From positions 1 through 36,222 of the forward strand of contig NZ_ADNU01000065.1 of assembly GCF_000178455.1 (NCBI RefSeq): a stretch of DNA of 36,222 nt, written 5' to 3'. The notes under the pieces are model-generated. The model saw only the letters and a list, made by a program, of their open reading frames with translations. It ran no database searches and was not told the origin of the DNA. This DNA comes from Brevibacterium mcbrellneri ATCC 49030 (GTDB lineage Bacteria > Actinomycetota > Actinomycetes > Actinomycetales > Brevibacteriaceae). This document shows, piece after piece, positions 22,608-31,117 of the stretch (positions within the stretch are counted from its first letter, which is position 1; the number at the start of each line of letters is the position of its first letter). The position numbers and the translations under genes were made by a program.

Positions 22608-23217
22608 TATCCACTGGTTTGCCCGGCCCGGCGTGCGCGGGGAGGGCCATCCGGGGCTCATGAACCCGGTGTATGAACTGTTGGATTTTCCCGTTGCGAT
22701 GGGGCGCGCTGATGACGTGTTTGTGCGCGACCGCAACTGTTTTGGGGAGCTGGTGGAGCTCACCTTCGCCGAGGTGTTAGACCGTTCCGCTAAGTTCGCC
22801 GGTGTTTTGCGCCTCATGGATGTGGGCGAAGGGACGTGCGTTTCCGTTGCGTCTGACGTGTCCCCGCTGACTGCCCACTTGGTGAGGTTGGGCGCGTGGC
22901 GTGTGGGCGCGTGCGTGGCGCCCGCGGACCCAGGTGCCTCTGTTCGGGTTGTGGCGGGGGAGACTCCAGCTCAGAGTCCCAGTGAACGAGGTGCTCACCA
23001 GGCGTTTTCTAAACCAGTCAAAGCGTTGCCCAGTCATTTTGAGGGCGCTGTTGCCCTGTTTGAAGGTAACGAGTTTGTTCTAGACACGGTTGTGCGTGAC
23101 GCGCGCGTTGAGTCGGCCGCTGTGGTGGAGCTTCGCCCCGATGCGGTGGTTCAGTGCCCCAACGCTCCCAACACTCAACGCCTGACCGCCTTGGAAGCAA
23201 TAGCAACTTACGCTTAG
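22600..23217 (+). CDS. Stand-alone AMP-dependent ligase N-terminal-like protein (no catalytic core)
   Basis: 205 residues. The segment ELTFAEVLDRSAKFAGVLR, then DVGEGTCVSVASDVSP and HLVRLGAWRVGACVAP, follows the first subdomain of acyl/acetyl-CoA synthetases (xLTYxELxxxVxxxAxxLxxxGVxxGDxV). The ATP-binding P-loop (STGxxK-like), the A8 hinge and the C-terminal domain are all absent; after residue 110 the sequence becomes unlike the family. It cannot catalyse adenylation alone. It overlaps the DivIVA-domain gene by 8 bases (TTG at 22600), so the two are made together. It could be a pseudoenzyme with a structural role or a decayed remnant, though no frameshift is seen. Confidence 0.5.
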   Translation: MTDIHWFARPGVRGEGHPGLMNPVYELLDFPVAMGRADDVFVRDRNCFGELVELTFAEVLDRSAKFAGVLRLMDVGEGTCVSVASDVSPLTAHLVRLGAWRVGACVAPADPGASVRVVAGETPAQSPSERGAHQAFSKPVKALPSHFEGAVALFEGNEFVLDTVVRDARVESAAVVELRPDAVVQCPNAPNTQRLTALEAIATYA

Positions 23218-23254
23218 GCAACGAGCCACTCTAAAACGTGAAGCCAAAACGCGA

Positions 23255-23291
23255 AAGTGGCCAGGAACAGCTCAACCGTTCCCAGCCACTT
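23255..23291. terminator. Bidirectional terminator-like hairpin between convergent genes
   Basis: AAGTGGC (23255-23261) pairs with GCCACTT (23285-23291), and inside it GGAAC (23264-23268) with GTTCC (23278-23282), with a small internal loop. It lies between the convergent ends of the AMP-ligase-like gene and the acyl-CoA dehydrogenase and can serve both strands. Confidence 0.75.
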
Positions 23292-23318
23292 CACTTTAGG
23301 TGACCTATACGTGCCGCT

Positions 23319-24512
23319 TTACGCGAACGCGTTGATGCCGGTGAGCGAACGTCCCAACGTGAGCTGGTGAACCTCGTGGGTTCCTTCGTACGTGAGAACG
23401 GTTTCCAGGTTGATGGCGTGGCGCAGTGGCGAGTATTCGCTGGTGATACCCGATCCACCGAACAGTGCACGTAAGTCACGGCAGATGTTCATCGCGGTGT
23501 CAGCTGTGACCATCTTGCCCAGGCTGATCTGCTCAGGACGAACACCCGTGGTGTCCTTGAGCTTGCCCAGGTGAGCGGCCAGCAGGGTGATCTGCGAGTA
23601 CTGGCCAAATGCCTTTGCCAGCTTCTGCTGCGTGATCTGGAATGCCGCGAGTGGCTTGTCGAACTGGATGCGTGAACCGGTGTACATGAGCGCCTGCTCA
23701 AGCGCGTCACGAGCAGCACCCGTAGCACCAAACACAATCCCAAAACGAGCCTCAGACAAGCACGTGAGCGGCCCACGCAGACCCTTTGCCTTAGGCATCA
23801 TGGCGTCAGCTGGGAGGCGCACGTTGTCCAGCACGATTTCACCCGTGATGGAAGCGCGCAGCGACAGCTTGCGCTGAACCTTGGGGCACTCAACACCAGG
23901 TGTGTCGGTCGGAACTACGAAACCGCGGATCACGGGGCGACCCTTGTCGTCTTCTTCGTCGGTCTTGGCCCACACAACGGCGACATCGGCAACAGGGGAG
24001 TTGGTGATCCACATCTTTGCACCGTTGAGCACCCAGTCGTCACCGTCGCGCTTTGCCACAGTTCGCATGTTGGACGGGTCGGATCCCACGTCGGGTTCGG
24101 TCAGACCAAAGCACCCAATAGCTTCACCCTGTGCCATGCGTGGCAGCCATTCGTTCTTCTGTTCTTCTGAACCCCAGTGGTGGATCGCGAACATCGCAAG
24201 CGACCCCTGCACGGACACCAGTGAACGCAGCCCGGAGTCCACAGCTTCGAGTTCACGGCACGCCAGACCGTACTGGGTCGCGCTGGACCCTGCACATCCG
24301 TAGCCTTCCAAGTGCATTCCCAGAACGCCCAGCTGTCCCAGTTCCTTGGCGAGTTCACGAGCAGGGATAGTGCCTTCTAAGTACCAGTCGCCGATCTTGT
24401 CGCGCAGGTTGTCATCGGCCCACTTGCGAACCACGCCGGCCCATTCGAGGTCTTCTTTGCTAAAAACCGAGTCGATTTGCAGGATTTCGTCCGGCGTTTG
24501 CGTCTTTGCCAC
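23319..24512 (-). CDS. gcdH: Acyl-CoA dehydrogenase, glutaryl-CoA dehydrogenase type
   Basis: 397 residues. FAD/acyl-CoA segments are seen in CFGLTEPDVGSDPSNM and WITNSPVADVAVVWAKT; the catalytic base Glu lies in TYEGTHEVHQLTLGRSLTG, and arginine RFGIVFGATGAARD fits the glutaryl-CoA subgroup. It would oxidise and decarboxylate glutaryl-CoA to crotonyl-CoA in lysine or tryptophan breakdown; another short-chain substrate is possible. The GTG at 24512 has GGAG 6 bases upstream and removes a non-conserved lead of 29 residues that an ATG at 24599 would add. It is divergent from dxr. Confidence 0.9.
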   Translation of the reverse strand: MAKTQTPDEILQIDSVFSKEDLEWAGVVRKWADDNLRDKIGDWYLEGTIPARELAKELGQLGVLGMHLEGYGCAGSSATQYGLACRELEAVDSGLRSLVSVQGSLAMFAIHHWGSEEQKNEWLPRMAQGEAIGCFGLTEPDVGSDPSNMRTVAKRDGDDWVLNGAKMWITNSPVADVAVVWAKTDEEDDKGRPVIRGFVVPTDTPGVECPKVQRKLSLRASITGEIVLDNVRLPADAMMPKAKGLRGPLTCLSEARFGIVFGATGAARDALEQALMYTGSRIQFDKPLAAFQITQQKLAKAFGQYSQITLLAAHLGKLKDTTGVRPEQISLGKMVTADTAMNICRDLRALFGGSGITSEYSPLRHAINLETVLTYEGTHEVHQLTLGRSLTGINAFA

Positions 24513-24665
24513 GTTTGTCTCCTTGTTTCCGATGATGTGTTTGTGCGAATGCGTATCTGAAACGTCTATCTGCACTGTACATTGCGTGTTCCGTGTCACT
24601 AAAACCGACCCGAGGTGCCAAGGCTGGCTCAGCGTCTTCTGCAGTTACCGTGTCAAGATTGTCTG

Positions 24666-25865
24666 GTGGCTGTTCGACAAATCGCGATTCTAGGTTCTAC
24701 TGGTTCGATCGGAACGCAGGCGTTAGAGCTGATTTCTGCTCATCCTGACCGTTTTCGTGTGTCTGCGCTGTCTGCGGGCGCCAACGTTGAGTTGTTGGCC
24801 CGTCAGGCTGTTGAGTTCGGGGTTCCTGTCATTGGGTGTGCTGCCCACGCCGAGGCGGTAGTTGCCTCCGCTGTAGACGCAGCTGCCAGCGAAGCAGGTA
24901 AACCGAACCCGGTGCGTGAGATTGTGTGCGGTCCCGAGGCGGCGGCAAGGATCGCAGCCATGCCCACCGACACGGTGCTCAACGCGATCACGGGAGCGGC
25001 CGGACTGACCGCAACCCACGCCAGCTTGCAGGCCGGAACAGACACGGCCTTAGCGAACAAGGAGTCTCTCATCATCGGGGGCACCATGATCACTGACCTG
25101 GCAGCCTCAACGGGCGCTCGCCTTCTTCCCGTCGACTCGGAACACTCGGCCTTGTGGCAAGCCTTGCGCGCGGGCACTCACCGCGAGGTCGACAGGTTAG
25201 TCTTAACCGCCTCGGGCGGACCTTTCCGAGGCATGACCCGCGAACAGTTAGAGCGTGTGACCCCGCAACAGGCTCTTAAACACCCAACGTGGGACATGGG
25301 TCGGGTGATCACCACAAACTCCGCGAGCCTGGTGAACAAGGGGCTCGAAGTGATTGAAGCGCACCTGCTGTTTGACGTGCATTATGACCGGATCGACGTC
25401 GTGGTTCACCCGCAGAGCAACATTCATTCCATGGTGCAGTTTGTGGACGGCTCCACGCTGGCGCAAGTGTCGCCACCGGACATGAAACTTCCGATCGCGT
25501 ACGCCTTGGGATATGAAGAGCACATTCCAGCAGCCACTACGCCAAACGACTGGTCACAACCCGTGACGTGGACCTTTGAACCGGTGGACCACAATGCGTT
25601 CCCAGCCTTGAGGTTGGCGGCCCGGGCAGGGCGAGCCGGGGGAGTGCACCCCGCGTGGTACAACGCCAGCAACGAAGTTTTCGTGGACGCGTTCCACGAC
25701 GGCCACATCACCTTCACCGCAATCAGTGACGGCCTGGCCGCAGCCTTGGACAAGGCCGACCAGCTGAACGTAGAAAATAACGTCACCGGTGGCCTTACAC
25801 TTGAACAAGTTTTGGAAGCTGACGCACACGCCCGCACCTGGGCACACGAATGGGTGAACGCATGA
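24666..25865 (+). CDS. dxr: 1-deoxy-D-xylulose 5-phosphate reductoisomerase
   Basis: About 399 residues. The NADPH loop ILGSTGSIGTQAL is at the start, followed by ALANKESLIIGG, the metal and substrate site PVDSEHSALWQAL, TASGGPFRG, and the flexible HPQSNIHSMVQFVDGS region. It makes 2-C-methyl-D-erythritol 4-phosphate, the committed step of the MEP isoprenoid pathway. I place the start at the GTG 24666, directly before the first strand; a GTG at 24615 would add 17 unlikely residues, but neither has a strong ribosome site. Its stop overlaps the rseP start (ATGA). Confidence 0.96.
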   Translation: MAVRQIAILGSTGSIGTQALELISAHPDRFRVSALSAGANVELLARQAVEFGVPVIGCAAHAEAVVASAVDAAASEAGKPNPVREIVCGPEAAARIAAMPTDTVLNAITGAAGLTATHASLQAGTDTALANKESLIIGGTMITDLAASTGARLLPVDSEHSALWQALRAGTHREVDRLVLTASGGPFRGMTREQLERVTPQQALKHPTWDMGRVITTNSASLVNKGLEVIEAHLLFDVHYDRIDVVVHPQSNIHSMVQFVDGSTLAQVSPPDMKLPIAYALGYEEHIPAATTPNDWSQPVTWTFEPVDHNAFPALRLAARAGRAGGVHPAWYNASNEVFVDAFHDGHITFTAISDGLAAALDKADQLNVENNVTGGLTLEQVLEADAHARTWAHEWVNA

Positions 25866-27373
25866 CAGTCCTGCTGTACATTCTGGGAGTCATCCTGTTC
25901 TTGGCCGCAATTGGCCTGTCGATCGGACTCCATGAAATTGGCCACTTGGTGCCTGCCAAGAAGTTCGGCGTCAAAGTCACCGACTACATGATTGGGTTTG
26001 GCCCAACCCTGGTGTCGTTCAAACGCGGCGAAACTCGCTACGGAATCAAACTCTTGCCCTTGGGCGGGTTCATCGCGATGCCGGGAATGTACCCGCCCAA
26101 AGAAGCCACGCACACGCGCGCACAAGACGTGCCAAACGAAAAAACCGTTCAAGGGATCGTGCGTGAAGCAGCCAAGAAACGGCACGCAAACCAGGAGCTG
26201 GCTCATTCGCAGGCCCAGGACCACACCGACCCCCAACAACCCGTGGTGACCGACACGCGGGAGGACGGGACACCTCGGAAGGGGCGCCTGTTTGAAAACA
26301 CCCTGGCCGACGCCCGCGATTTTTCCAACCGGGGGATCGCACCAGGTGAAGAACACCGCACGTTCTACGCGCTGAACCTGCCAAAACGCCTGGTGGTGAT
26401 GTTCGGCGGGCCGTTCATGAACCTGCTGTTGGGAATCGCAATCCTGGCGCTCGTGCTTTTAGGAATCGGGGTGCCTGGCCCTTCCACCACCGTTGCGACC
26501 GTGGTCGAATGTGCCGTCCCCGCCTCAGAAGCTCAAGCCCGCCAAGCGGCAGGAAACGACGACTGCACACCTAAAGACCAGCTCACCCCAGCGTGGGAAA
26601 CCGGTATCAAACCCGGCGACAGAATCCTCGAAATCGGGGGAACCCCGGTTGAGTCCTGGGATCACATGACCGAACAGATCCGCGCAGCCGCCGGAACCAC
26701 TGTGCCCATTAAACTGGAGCGCGACGGCCAGGTGATCACCAAGGACGTGCCGATTATCACCTCGGAACGGCCCAAAACCGACGAAGACGGCGCCCCCATC
26801 GTCAACTCCGACGGCACCCCGGAAACCGAACAAGCCGGGTTCCTGGGAGTCTCACCCACACAAGAACTCAACCCCATCCCGGTAAGCGAATTCCCCGCCA
26901 CGGTATGGTCCTCGATCACTCAGACCTTCAGCGCGCTGTTCCACTTGCCGCAGCGCTTGGTCGAGATCGGTCAGATCGCCATCAGCGGGGGAGACCGGCC
27001 TGCTGACGGGCCAATCGGTGTTGTGGGAATCGGGCGCGTGGCTGGCGAAATCGTGTCCACTGATCTGTTCGATGTCGTTGACAAAGTTCAACTGGGCTTG
27101 AGCCTCGTAGCCTCCTTGAACTTCTTCCTGTTCGCCTTCAACCTGGTGCCATTGCTGCCCCTGGACGGCGGCCACATTGCGGTCGCGCTGTATGAAGGCG
27201 CTCGCCGGCGAATCAACCTGGCCCGAGGTCGTGGCATCGTTGGCCCGTTCGACACCGCCCGTTTGCTACCGCTCACCTACGGGGTCGTGGGAGTCATGCT
27301 GGTCATGACATTCCTGTTGCTCTATGTGGACCTGTTCAATCCGATCACGCTACGCGATCTGTTTGGCGGATAG
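25862..27373 (+). CDS. rseP: Site-2 protease RseP/Rip1-like, M50 family
   Basis: 503 residues. The first membrane helix holds the zinc-protease motif HEIGH (residues 24-28). A large polar insert of about 90 residues follows (about 80-165), then a second helix (FGGPFMNLLLGIAILALVLLG), a periplasmic-side PDZ domain (ETGIKPGDRILEIGGTPVESW) and the third zinc ligand in LVPLLPLDGGHIAVALYE. It cuts membrane-embedded anti-sigma factors or similar substrates after a site-1 cleavage. The gene overlaps dxr (ATGA) and is followed by ispG, the usual order in actinobacteria. Total length is above the typical 400-450 because of the polar insert. Confidence 0.94.
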   Translation: MTVLLYILGVILFLAAIGLSIGLHEIGHLVPAKKFGVKVTDYMIGFGPTLVSFKRGETRYGIKLLPLGGFIAMPGMYPPKEATHTRAQDVPNEKTVQGIVREAAKKRHANQELAHSQAQDHTDPQQPVVTDTREDGTPRKGRLFENTLADARDFSNRGIAPGEEHRTFYALNLPKRLVVMFGGPFMNLLLGIAILALVLLGIGVPGPSTTVATVVECAVPASEAQARQAAGNDDCTPKDQLTPAWETGIKPGDRILEIGGTPVESWDHMTEQIRAAAGTTVPIKLERDGQVITKDVPIITSERPKTDEDGAPIVNSDGTPETEQAGFLGVSPTQELNPIPVSEFPATVWSSITQTFSALFHLPQRLVEIGQIAISGGDRPADGPIGVVGIGRVAGEIVSTDLFDVVDKVQLGLSLVASLNFFLFAFNLVPLLPLDGGHIAVALYEGARRRINLARGRGIVGPFDTARLLPLTYGVVGVMLVMTFLLLYVDLFNPITLRDLFGG

Positions 27374-27468
27374 GTCCAGCGCACATCGAACCACACATCG
27401 AACAAGGCCCAGCACACATCGCGCTCACGAACGCATAGAATGAACTCATACCGCGTGGAAGGGAAAGA
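27374..27468 (+). promoter_or_regulatory. Short repeats and promoter before ispG
   Basis: CACATCG occurs three times (27382, 27394 and 27415), the first two within a CACATCGAAC repeat. TAGAAT at 27436-27441 is a good -10; no clear -35. This suggests ispG also has its own promoter, apart from the dxr-rseP transcript. GAAGGGAAAG forms the ribosome site. Confidence 0.4.
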
Positions 27469-28614
27469 ATGCCTGCCGTAAATCTTGGAATGCCATCGAC
27501 TCCCACTGTTTTGGCGCCTCGGCGCAAAACCCGCCAAATCAAAGTTGGAAGTGTGGGTGTGGGATCAGATTATCCCGTGAGTGTGCAGTCCATGACAACC
27601 ACCAAAACCACGGACATCAACGGCACGCTCCAACAGATCGCTGAACTTACCGCCGCCGGGTGCGACATTGTGCGCGTGGCCTGCCCAAGTGCCGACGACG
27701 CTGAAGCCCTGCCAGCAATCGCCCAGAAGTCACAAATCCCTGTCATCGCTGACATCCACTTCCAGCCCAAGTACGTGTACGCAGCTATCGAAGCCGGCTG
27801 CGCAGCAGTGCGTGTGAACCCCGGAAACATCCGCAAGTTTGACGACCAGGTCAAAGAAATTGCCCAGGCCGCTAAGGACCACGGCACCTCGATCCGCATT
27901 GGTGTCAACGCCGGGTCACTGGACAAGCGCATCATGCAGAAGTTCGGAAAAGCCACACCTGAAGCCCTGGTCGAATCGGCCGTATGGGAAGCCTCGCTGT
28001 TCGAAGAACACGACTTCCACGACTTCAAAATCTCCGTCAAACACCACGACCCCGTCATCATGGTGGAGGCCTACCGCCAACTTGCCGAACGCGGCGACTG
28101 GCCGCTCCACCTCGGCGTGACCGAAGCCGGCCCAGCCTTCCAGGGGACCATTAAGTCTGCGACCGCGTTTGGGGCGCTTTTGTCAGAAGGGATCGGTGAC
28201 ACGATTCGCGTGTCGCTGTCTGCCCCGCCGGTTGAAGAAGTCAAGGTGGGAACCCAGATCCTGCAGTCGCTCAACCTCAAACAGCGCAAGCTGGAAATTG
28301 TGTCGTGCCCGTCATGTGGGCGCGCACAGGTTGATGTGTACGAACTTGCCGACAAAGTCACTGAAGGTCTCAAAGGCCTGGACGTCCCGCTACGTGTGGC
28401 CGTCATGGGGTGCGTTGTCAACGGACCCGGCGAAGCTCGCGAAGCCGACCTGGGTGTCGCATCTGGAAACGGCAAGGGCCAGATCTTCGTCAAGGGTGAA
28501 GTCATCAAGACTGTGCCCGAATCCAAGATCGTGGAAACCCTGATCGAAGAAGCCCTGCGTATCGCTGAAGAAAATGGCGACCCGTCCGGCGAAGCAGAGG
28601 TTGTCGTCGGTTGA
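27469..28614 (+). CDS. ispG: (E)-4-hydroxy-3-methylbut-2-enyl-diphosphate synthase
   Basis: 381 residues. The TIM-barrel part has [12 protein letters not shown], the C-terminal part holds the 4Fe-4S ligands SCPSCGR and [12 protein letters not shown], ending with ADLGVASG. It converts MEcPP to HMBPP in the MEP pathway, so it acts in the same route as Dxr two genes upstream. The start at 27469 is preceded by a purine-rich site. Its TGA overlaps the TTG of the acetyltransferase gene (TTGA). Confidence 0.97.
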   Translation: MPAVNLGMPSTPTVLAPRRKTRQIKVGSVGVGSDYPVSVQSMTTTKTTDINGTLQQIAELTAAGCDIVRVACPSADDAEALPAIAQKSQIPVIADIHFQPKYVYAAIEAGCAAVRVNPGNIRKFDDQVKEIAQAAKDHGTSIRIGVNAGSLDKRIMQKFGKATPEALVESAVWEASLFEEHDFHDFKISVKHHDPVIMVEAYRQLAERGDWPLHLGVTEAGPAFQGTIKSATAFGALLSEGIGDTIRVSLSAPPVEEVKVGTQILQSLNLKQRKLEIVSCPSCGRAQVDVYELADKVTEGLKGLDVPLRVAVMGCVVNGPGEAREADLGVASGNGKGQIFVKGEVIKTVPESKIVETLIEEALRIAEENGDPSGEAEVVVG

Positions 28615-29444
28615 TCCGGCTAGCGCCCCTGCTTCACCATCACACACCGTGGGTGCAGGGCGTATGTGCGGGTGATCCCGCAGGCACCATCACCATTCAA
28701 CGACTGGTTGACGGTGCTGGAACCGCCCAAATTGACGCACCTTCCGGAGTCATGTGGGGCGTCCACAGCGAACAGGGGAGTGCGCTGACACCAGAGTCAG
28801 CGTTTTGGATTGGATATTCCGTCACCCCGCTCACTCCGTCACTTAACGGAACCGCTGATGTAGCTGCGGTCCTAAACCGCCGAGGTCGTTACACGTGTTC
28901 CGTAGTAGGGCACCGGGCCCCGGTATTGGATGTGTACCGCAGGCTGACATGGGGGCCACCGCGGGGCATCCGTCCGCACCAACCACTGCTCGTGGCTTGT
29001 GAGCGGCCGGCAGTTGACGAAATCCCTGTCCGAGTCGCTATGGCTGAAGACTATGAACAGGTGTACGCGGCATCCGTGGCAATGTTCACTGAAGAAGTGG
29101 GATTCTCACCTGAACGCCCGAACCCTTCCGGGTACCGGGCGCGCGTGCGATCACTCTTGTCCGGTGGCCACACGCTGGTGCTCACCGACGCTGACACAGT
29201 GATCTTCAAAGCCGACCTAGGCATCATCTCCAGTCGAGCCGTTCAAGTACAAGGCGTGTGGGTCCACCCCTCCTACCGCGGCCAAGGTATCGCCAGCCGA
29301 GCCATGGTTTCCGTGACACGACACGCCCTTGCGTACGCACCTACGGTGAGTCTGTACGTCAACTCATTTAACACCTCGGCACTGGGCGCGTATGCGCGCG
29401 CGGGCTACCGCCAAATAGGCGAATTCGCCACAGTCATGTACTGA
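28611..29444 (+). CDS. GNAT-family N-acetyltransferase with N-terminal extension
   Basis: 277 residues. The C-terminal GNAT domain (from about 138) has the acetyl-CoA loop in [18 protein letters not shown] and [17 protein letters not shown]. The N-terminal half resembles the DUF4081-type degenerate GNAT fold often fused in actinobacteria. The gene directly after ispG is the place of the Mycobacterium tuberculosis Rv2867c-type acetyltransferase. The TTG start overlaps the ispG stop, so expression is coupled; the substrate is unknown. Confidence 0.88.
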   Translation: MIRLAPLLHHHTPWVQGVCAGDPAGTITIQRLVDGAGTAQIDAPSGVMWGVHSEQGSALTPESAFWIGYSVTPLTPSLNGTADVAAVLNRRGRYTCSVVGHRAPVLDVYRRLTWGPPRGIRPHQPLLVACERPAVDEIPVRVAMAEDYEQVYAASVAMFTEEVGFSPERPNPSGYRARVRSLLSGGHTLVLTDADTVIFKADLGIISSRAVQVQGVWVHPSYRGQGIASRAMVSVTRHALAYAPTVSLYVNSFNTSALGAYARAGYRQIGEFATVMY

Positions 29445-29470
29445 CACCGGGCCACCCTGAGGCGGTTCAA

Positions 29471-29491
29471 TGAGCGGGACGAGACCGCTCA
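29471..29491 (+). terminator. Hairpin after the ispG-GNAT operon
   Basis: TGAGCGG pairs with CCGCTCA around a 7-base loop, 26 bases after the GNAT stop. It lacks a T-run, so termination is only probable. Confidence 0.4.
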
Positions 29492-29624
29492 CGCTGTCAC
29501 ATAAGGTGGGCCAATGCACATGAAAATCTCAGAATGATCTAGCATTGAGGTGTTTGAATTCGGCCTTTGGCCGGTACCTGTCGGTCGAGGCGCGCATGCC
29601 TCCCTGAACATACGGACGTTAAAT

Positions 29625-30617
29625 ATGATGATGGCAACTTCGAATAAGAAGAAGAAAAAGAAGAAGGGAAAGAAGGGGAAGAAAGGCGCTTCCTTTGATC
29701 CCAAGTCCCTGATCAAGCCCGCAATCTGGGCAGGCGTGGCAATTGTCGCGATTGTCATCGTGGTACTGATCGCCAACTGGTTGCGGAGCCTCGACTCTGT
29801 TGCAGCTTTCATTGAGAAGTACCCAGGTGAGTACGAACTTCCAGAAGGCGCGCCAGTAGGGTTCCCCGCATGGTTGAACTGGCAGCACTTCCTCAACATG
29901 TTCTTCATGCTGCTGATCGTGCGTTCGGGTTGGCTCATTCGCACCACGCCTAAACCAGACTCGTTCTGGACACGCGACAACACCAAGTTCATCAAGACCA
30001 AGGGCGAACCCAAGAAGATCTCGATGAACCACCTCATTCACTTCTCGTTCGACACGCTGTGGGTGCTCAACGGTGTGATCTTCTTTATTCTGCTGTTCGT
30101 GACCGGCCAGTGGATGCGTATCGTCCCCACCAGCTGGGAAGTGTTCCCGAACGCGCTGTCTGTTGCCCTGCAGTACGCTTCCATGAACTGGCCAGTGGAG
30201 AACGGCTGGGTTAACTACAACGGTCTGCAGCAGCTGGCCTACTTCACCACCGTGTTCATTGCTGCCCCGCTGGCCATGATCACCGGTCTGCGCATGTCAG
30301 AAGTGTGGCCTATTAAGGGTAAGTTCAACGACGTGTACCGTGTTGAACACGCAGCGAAGATCCACTTCCCAGTCATGATCTACTTTGTTGCATTCACCGC
30401 AGTTCACGTGTTCCTGGTGTTCGCAACCGCGATTGCAGCAGGCAAGGGGCCGTTCGCAAACCTGAGCCACATGTTTGCTGCCGCACCAGACAAACCAATT
30501 CTGGGTCTGATCTTGTTCCTGGTTGCACTCGTCGTCATGGCGGCTGCATGGGTAGTGATCCGCCCAATCTTCATGGCCCCAGTAGCCGGCAAGTTCGGAA
30601 ACGTAACGACCCGCTAA
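29625..30617 (+). CDS. Cytochrome b561-like membrane protein (cytochrome b/b6 domain) with lysine-rich head
   Basis: About 330 residues. After MMMATSN comes a run of lysines and glycines (KKKKKKKGKKGKKG), then a first membrane helix (AGVAIVAIVIVVLIANWL) and four further helices. Histidines suited to bis-His haem binding stand in WQHFLNMFFM, MNHLIHFSFD, RVEHAAKIHFPVMIYF and TAVHVFLV. This is the pattern of b-type cytochrome subunits of membrane redox complexes, such as hydrogenase or molybdoenzyme partners, but no catalytic partner is encoded nearby. The start is ATG 29625 or one of the next two in-frame ATGs; there is no strong ribosome site. The basic head is encoded by a purine tract at 29644-29688. 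Confidence 0.75.
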   Translation: MMMATSNKKKKKKKGKKGKKGASFDPKSLIKPAIWAGVAIVAIVIVVLIANWLRSLDSVAAFIEKYPGEYELPEGAPVGFPAWLNWQHFLNMFFMLLIVRSGWLIRTTPKPDSFWTRDNTKFIKTKGEPKKISMNHLIHFSFDTLWVLNGVIFFILLFVTGQWMRIVPTSWEVFPNALSVALQYASMNWPVENGWVNYNGLQQLAYFTTVFIAAPLAMITGLRMSEVWPIKGKFNDVYRVEHAAKIHFPVMIYFVAFTAVHVFLVFATAIAAGKGPFANLSHMFAAAPDKPILGLILFLVALVVMAAAWVVIRPIFMAPVAGKFGNVTTR

Positions 30618-30640
30618 GAGCGAGGAGCCGGGAGCCTGGC

Positions 30641-31033
30641 TTAGAAGGAGGACCGTCCGCGTAACTTATCCAGTGCGCGGCGGTCCTTTTTCGTGGGCCG
30701 GCCCGTGCCCTTGTCGCGCCGCGGGACGGGGGCACGTAGAAGCGGGCTGGGTTCGGGGGAGTTGTCCACGTAACATACGCGCGCAACCGAGGCGGGACCT
30801 CGGGTAGCTAAAAACCCTTGCACCACCAGAATCCGGTCAATTCCGTGGCGGCGGATGTGGACTTCGTCGCCAATTTTGACCTTGTATGACGCTTTGACTT
30901 TTTCGCCGTCAACCCGCACGTGACCACCCTTGATGACAGAAGCAGACAGGGTGCGGGTCTTAAAAATGCGCACTGCCCACAGCCACGAGTCGATGCGCTG
31001 CGAACCGTGAGAGTCAAACGTGGGCTCAATCAT
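30641..31033 (-). CDS. S4-domain RNA-binding protein, Hsp15 (HslR)-like
   Basis: 130 residues. The S4 fold is shown by RIDSWLWAVRIFKTRTLSASVIKGGHVRVDG (about 11-41) followed by KVKIGDEVHIRRHG; a basic C-terminus (RRDKGTGRPTKKDRRALDKLR) is typical of Hsp15-like proteins that bind stalled 50S subunits carrying nascent chains. ATG 31033 lets the protein start shortly before the fold; the ATG 60 bases upstream adds unrelated residues. It is divergent from proS and converges on the cytochrome gene with 23 bases between stops. Confidence 0.88.
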   Translation of the reverse strand: MIEPTFDSHGSQRIDSWLWAVRIFKTRTLSASVIKGGHVRVDGEKVKASYKVKIGDEVHIRRHGIDRILVVQGFLATRGPASVARVCYVDNSPEPSPLLRAPVPRRDKGTGRPTKKDRRALDKLRGRSSF

Positions 31034-31117
31034 GCATTCGAGCATAGAACACCAGGTGGTAATCTGTGCCCAGGCCCGGTTTTGGCCAGTCAATGAGTTG
31101 AATCAGGAGTAAGATCT

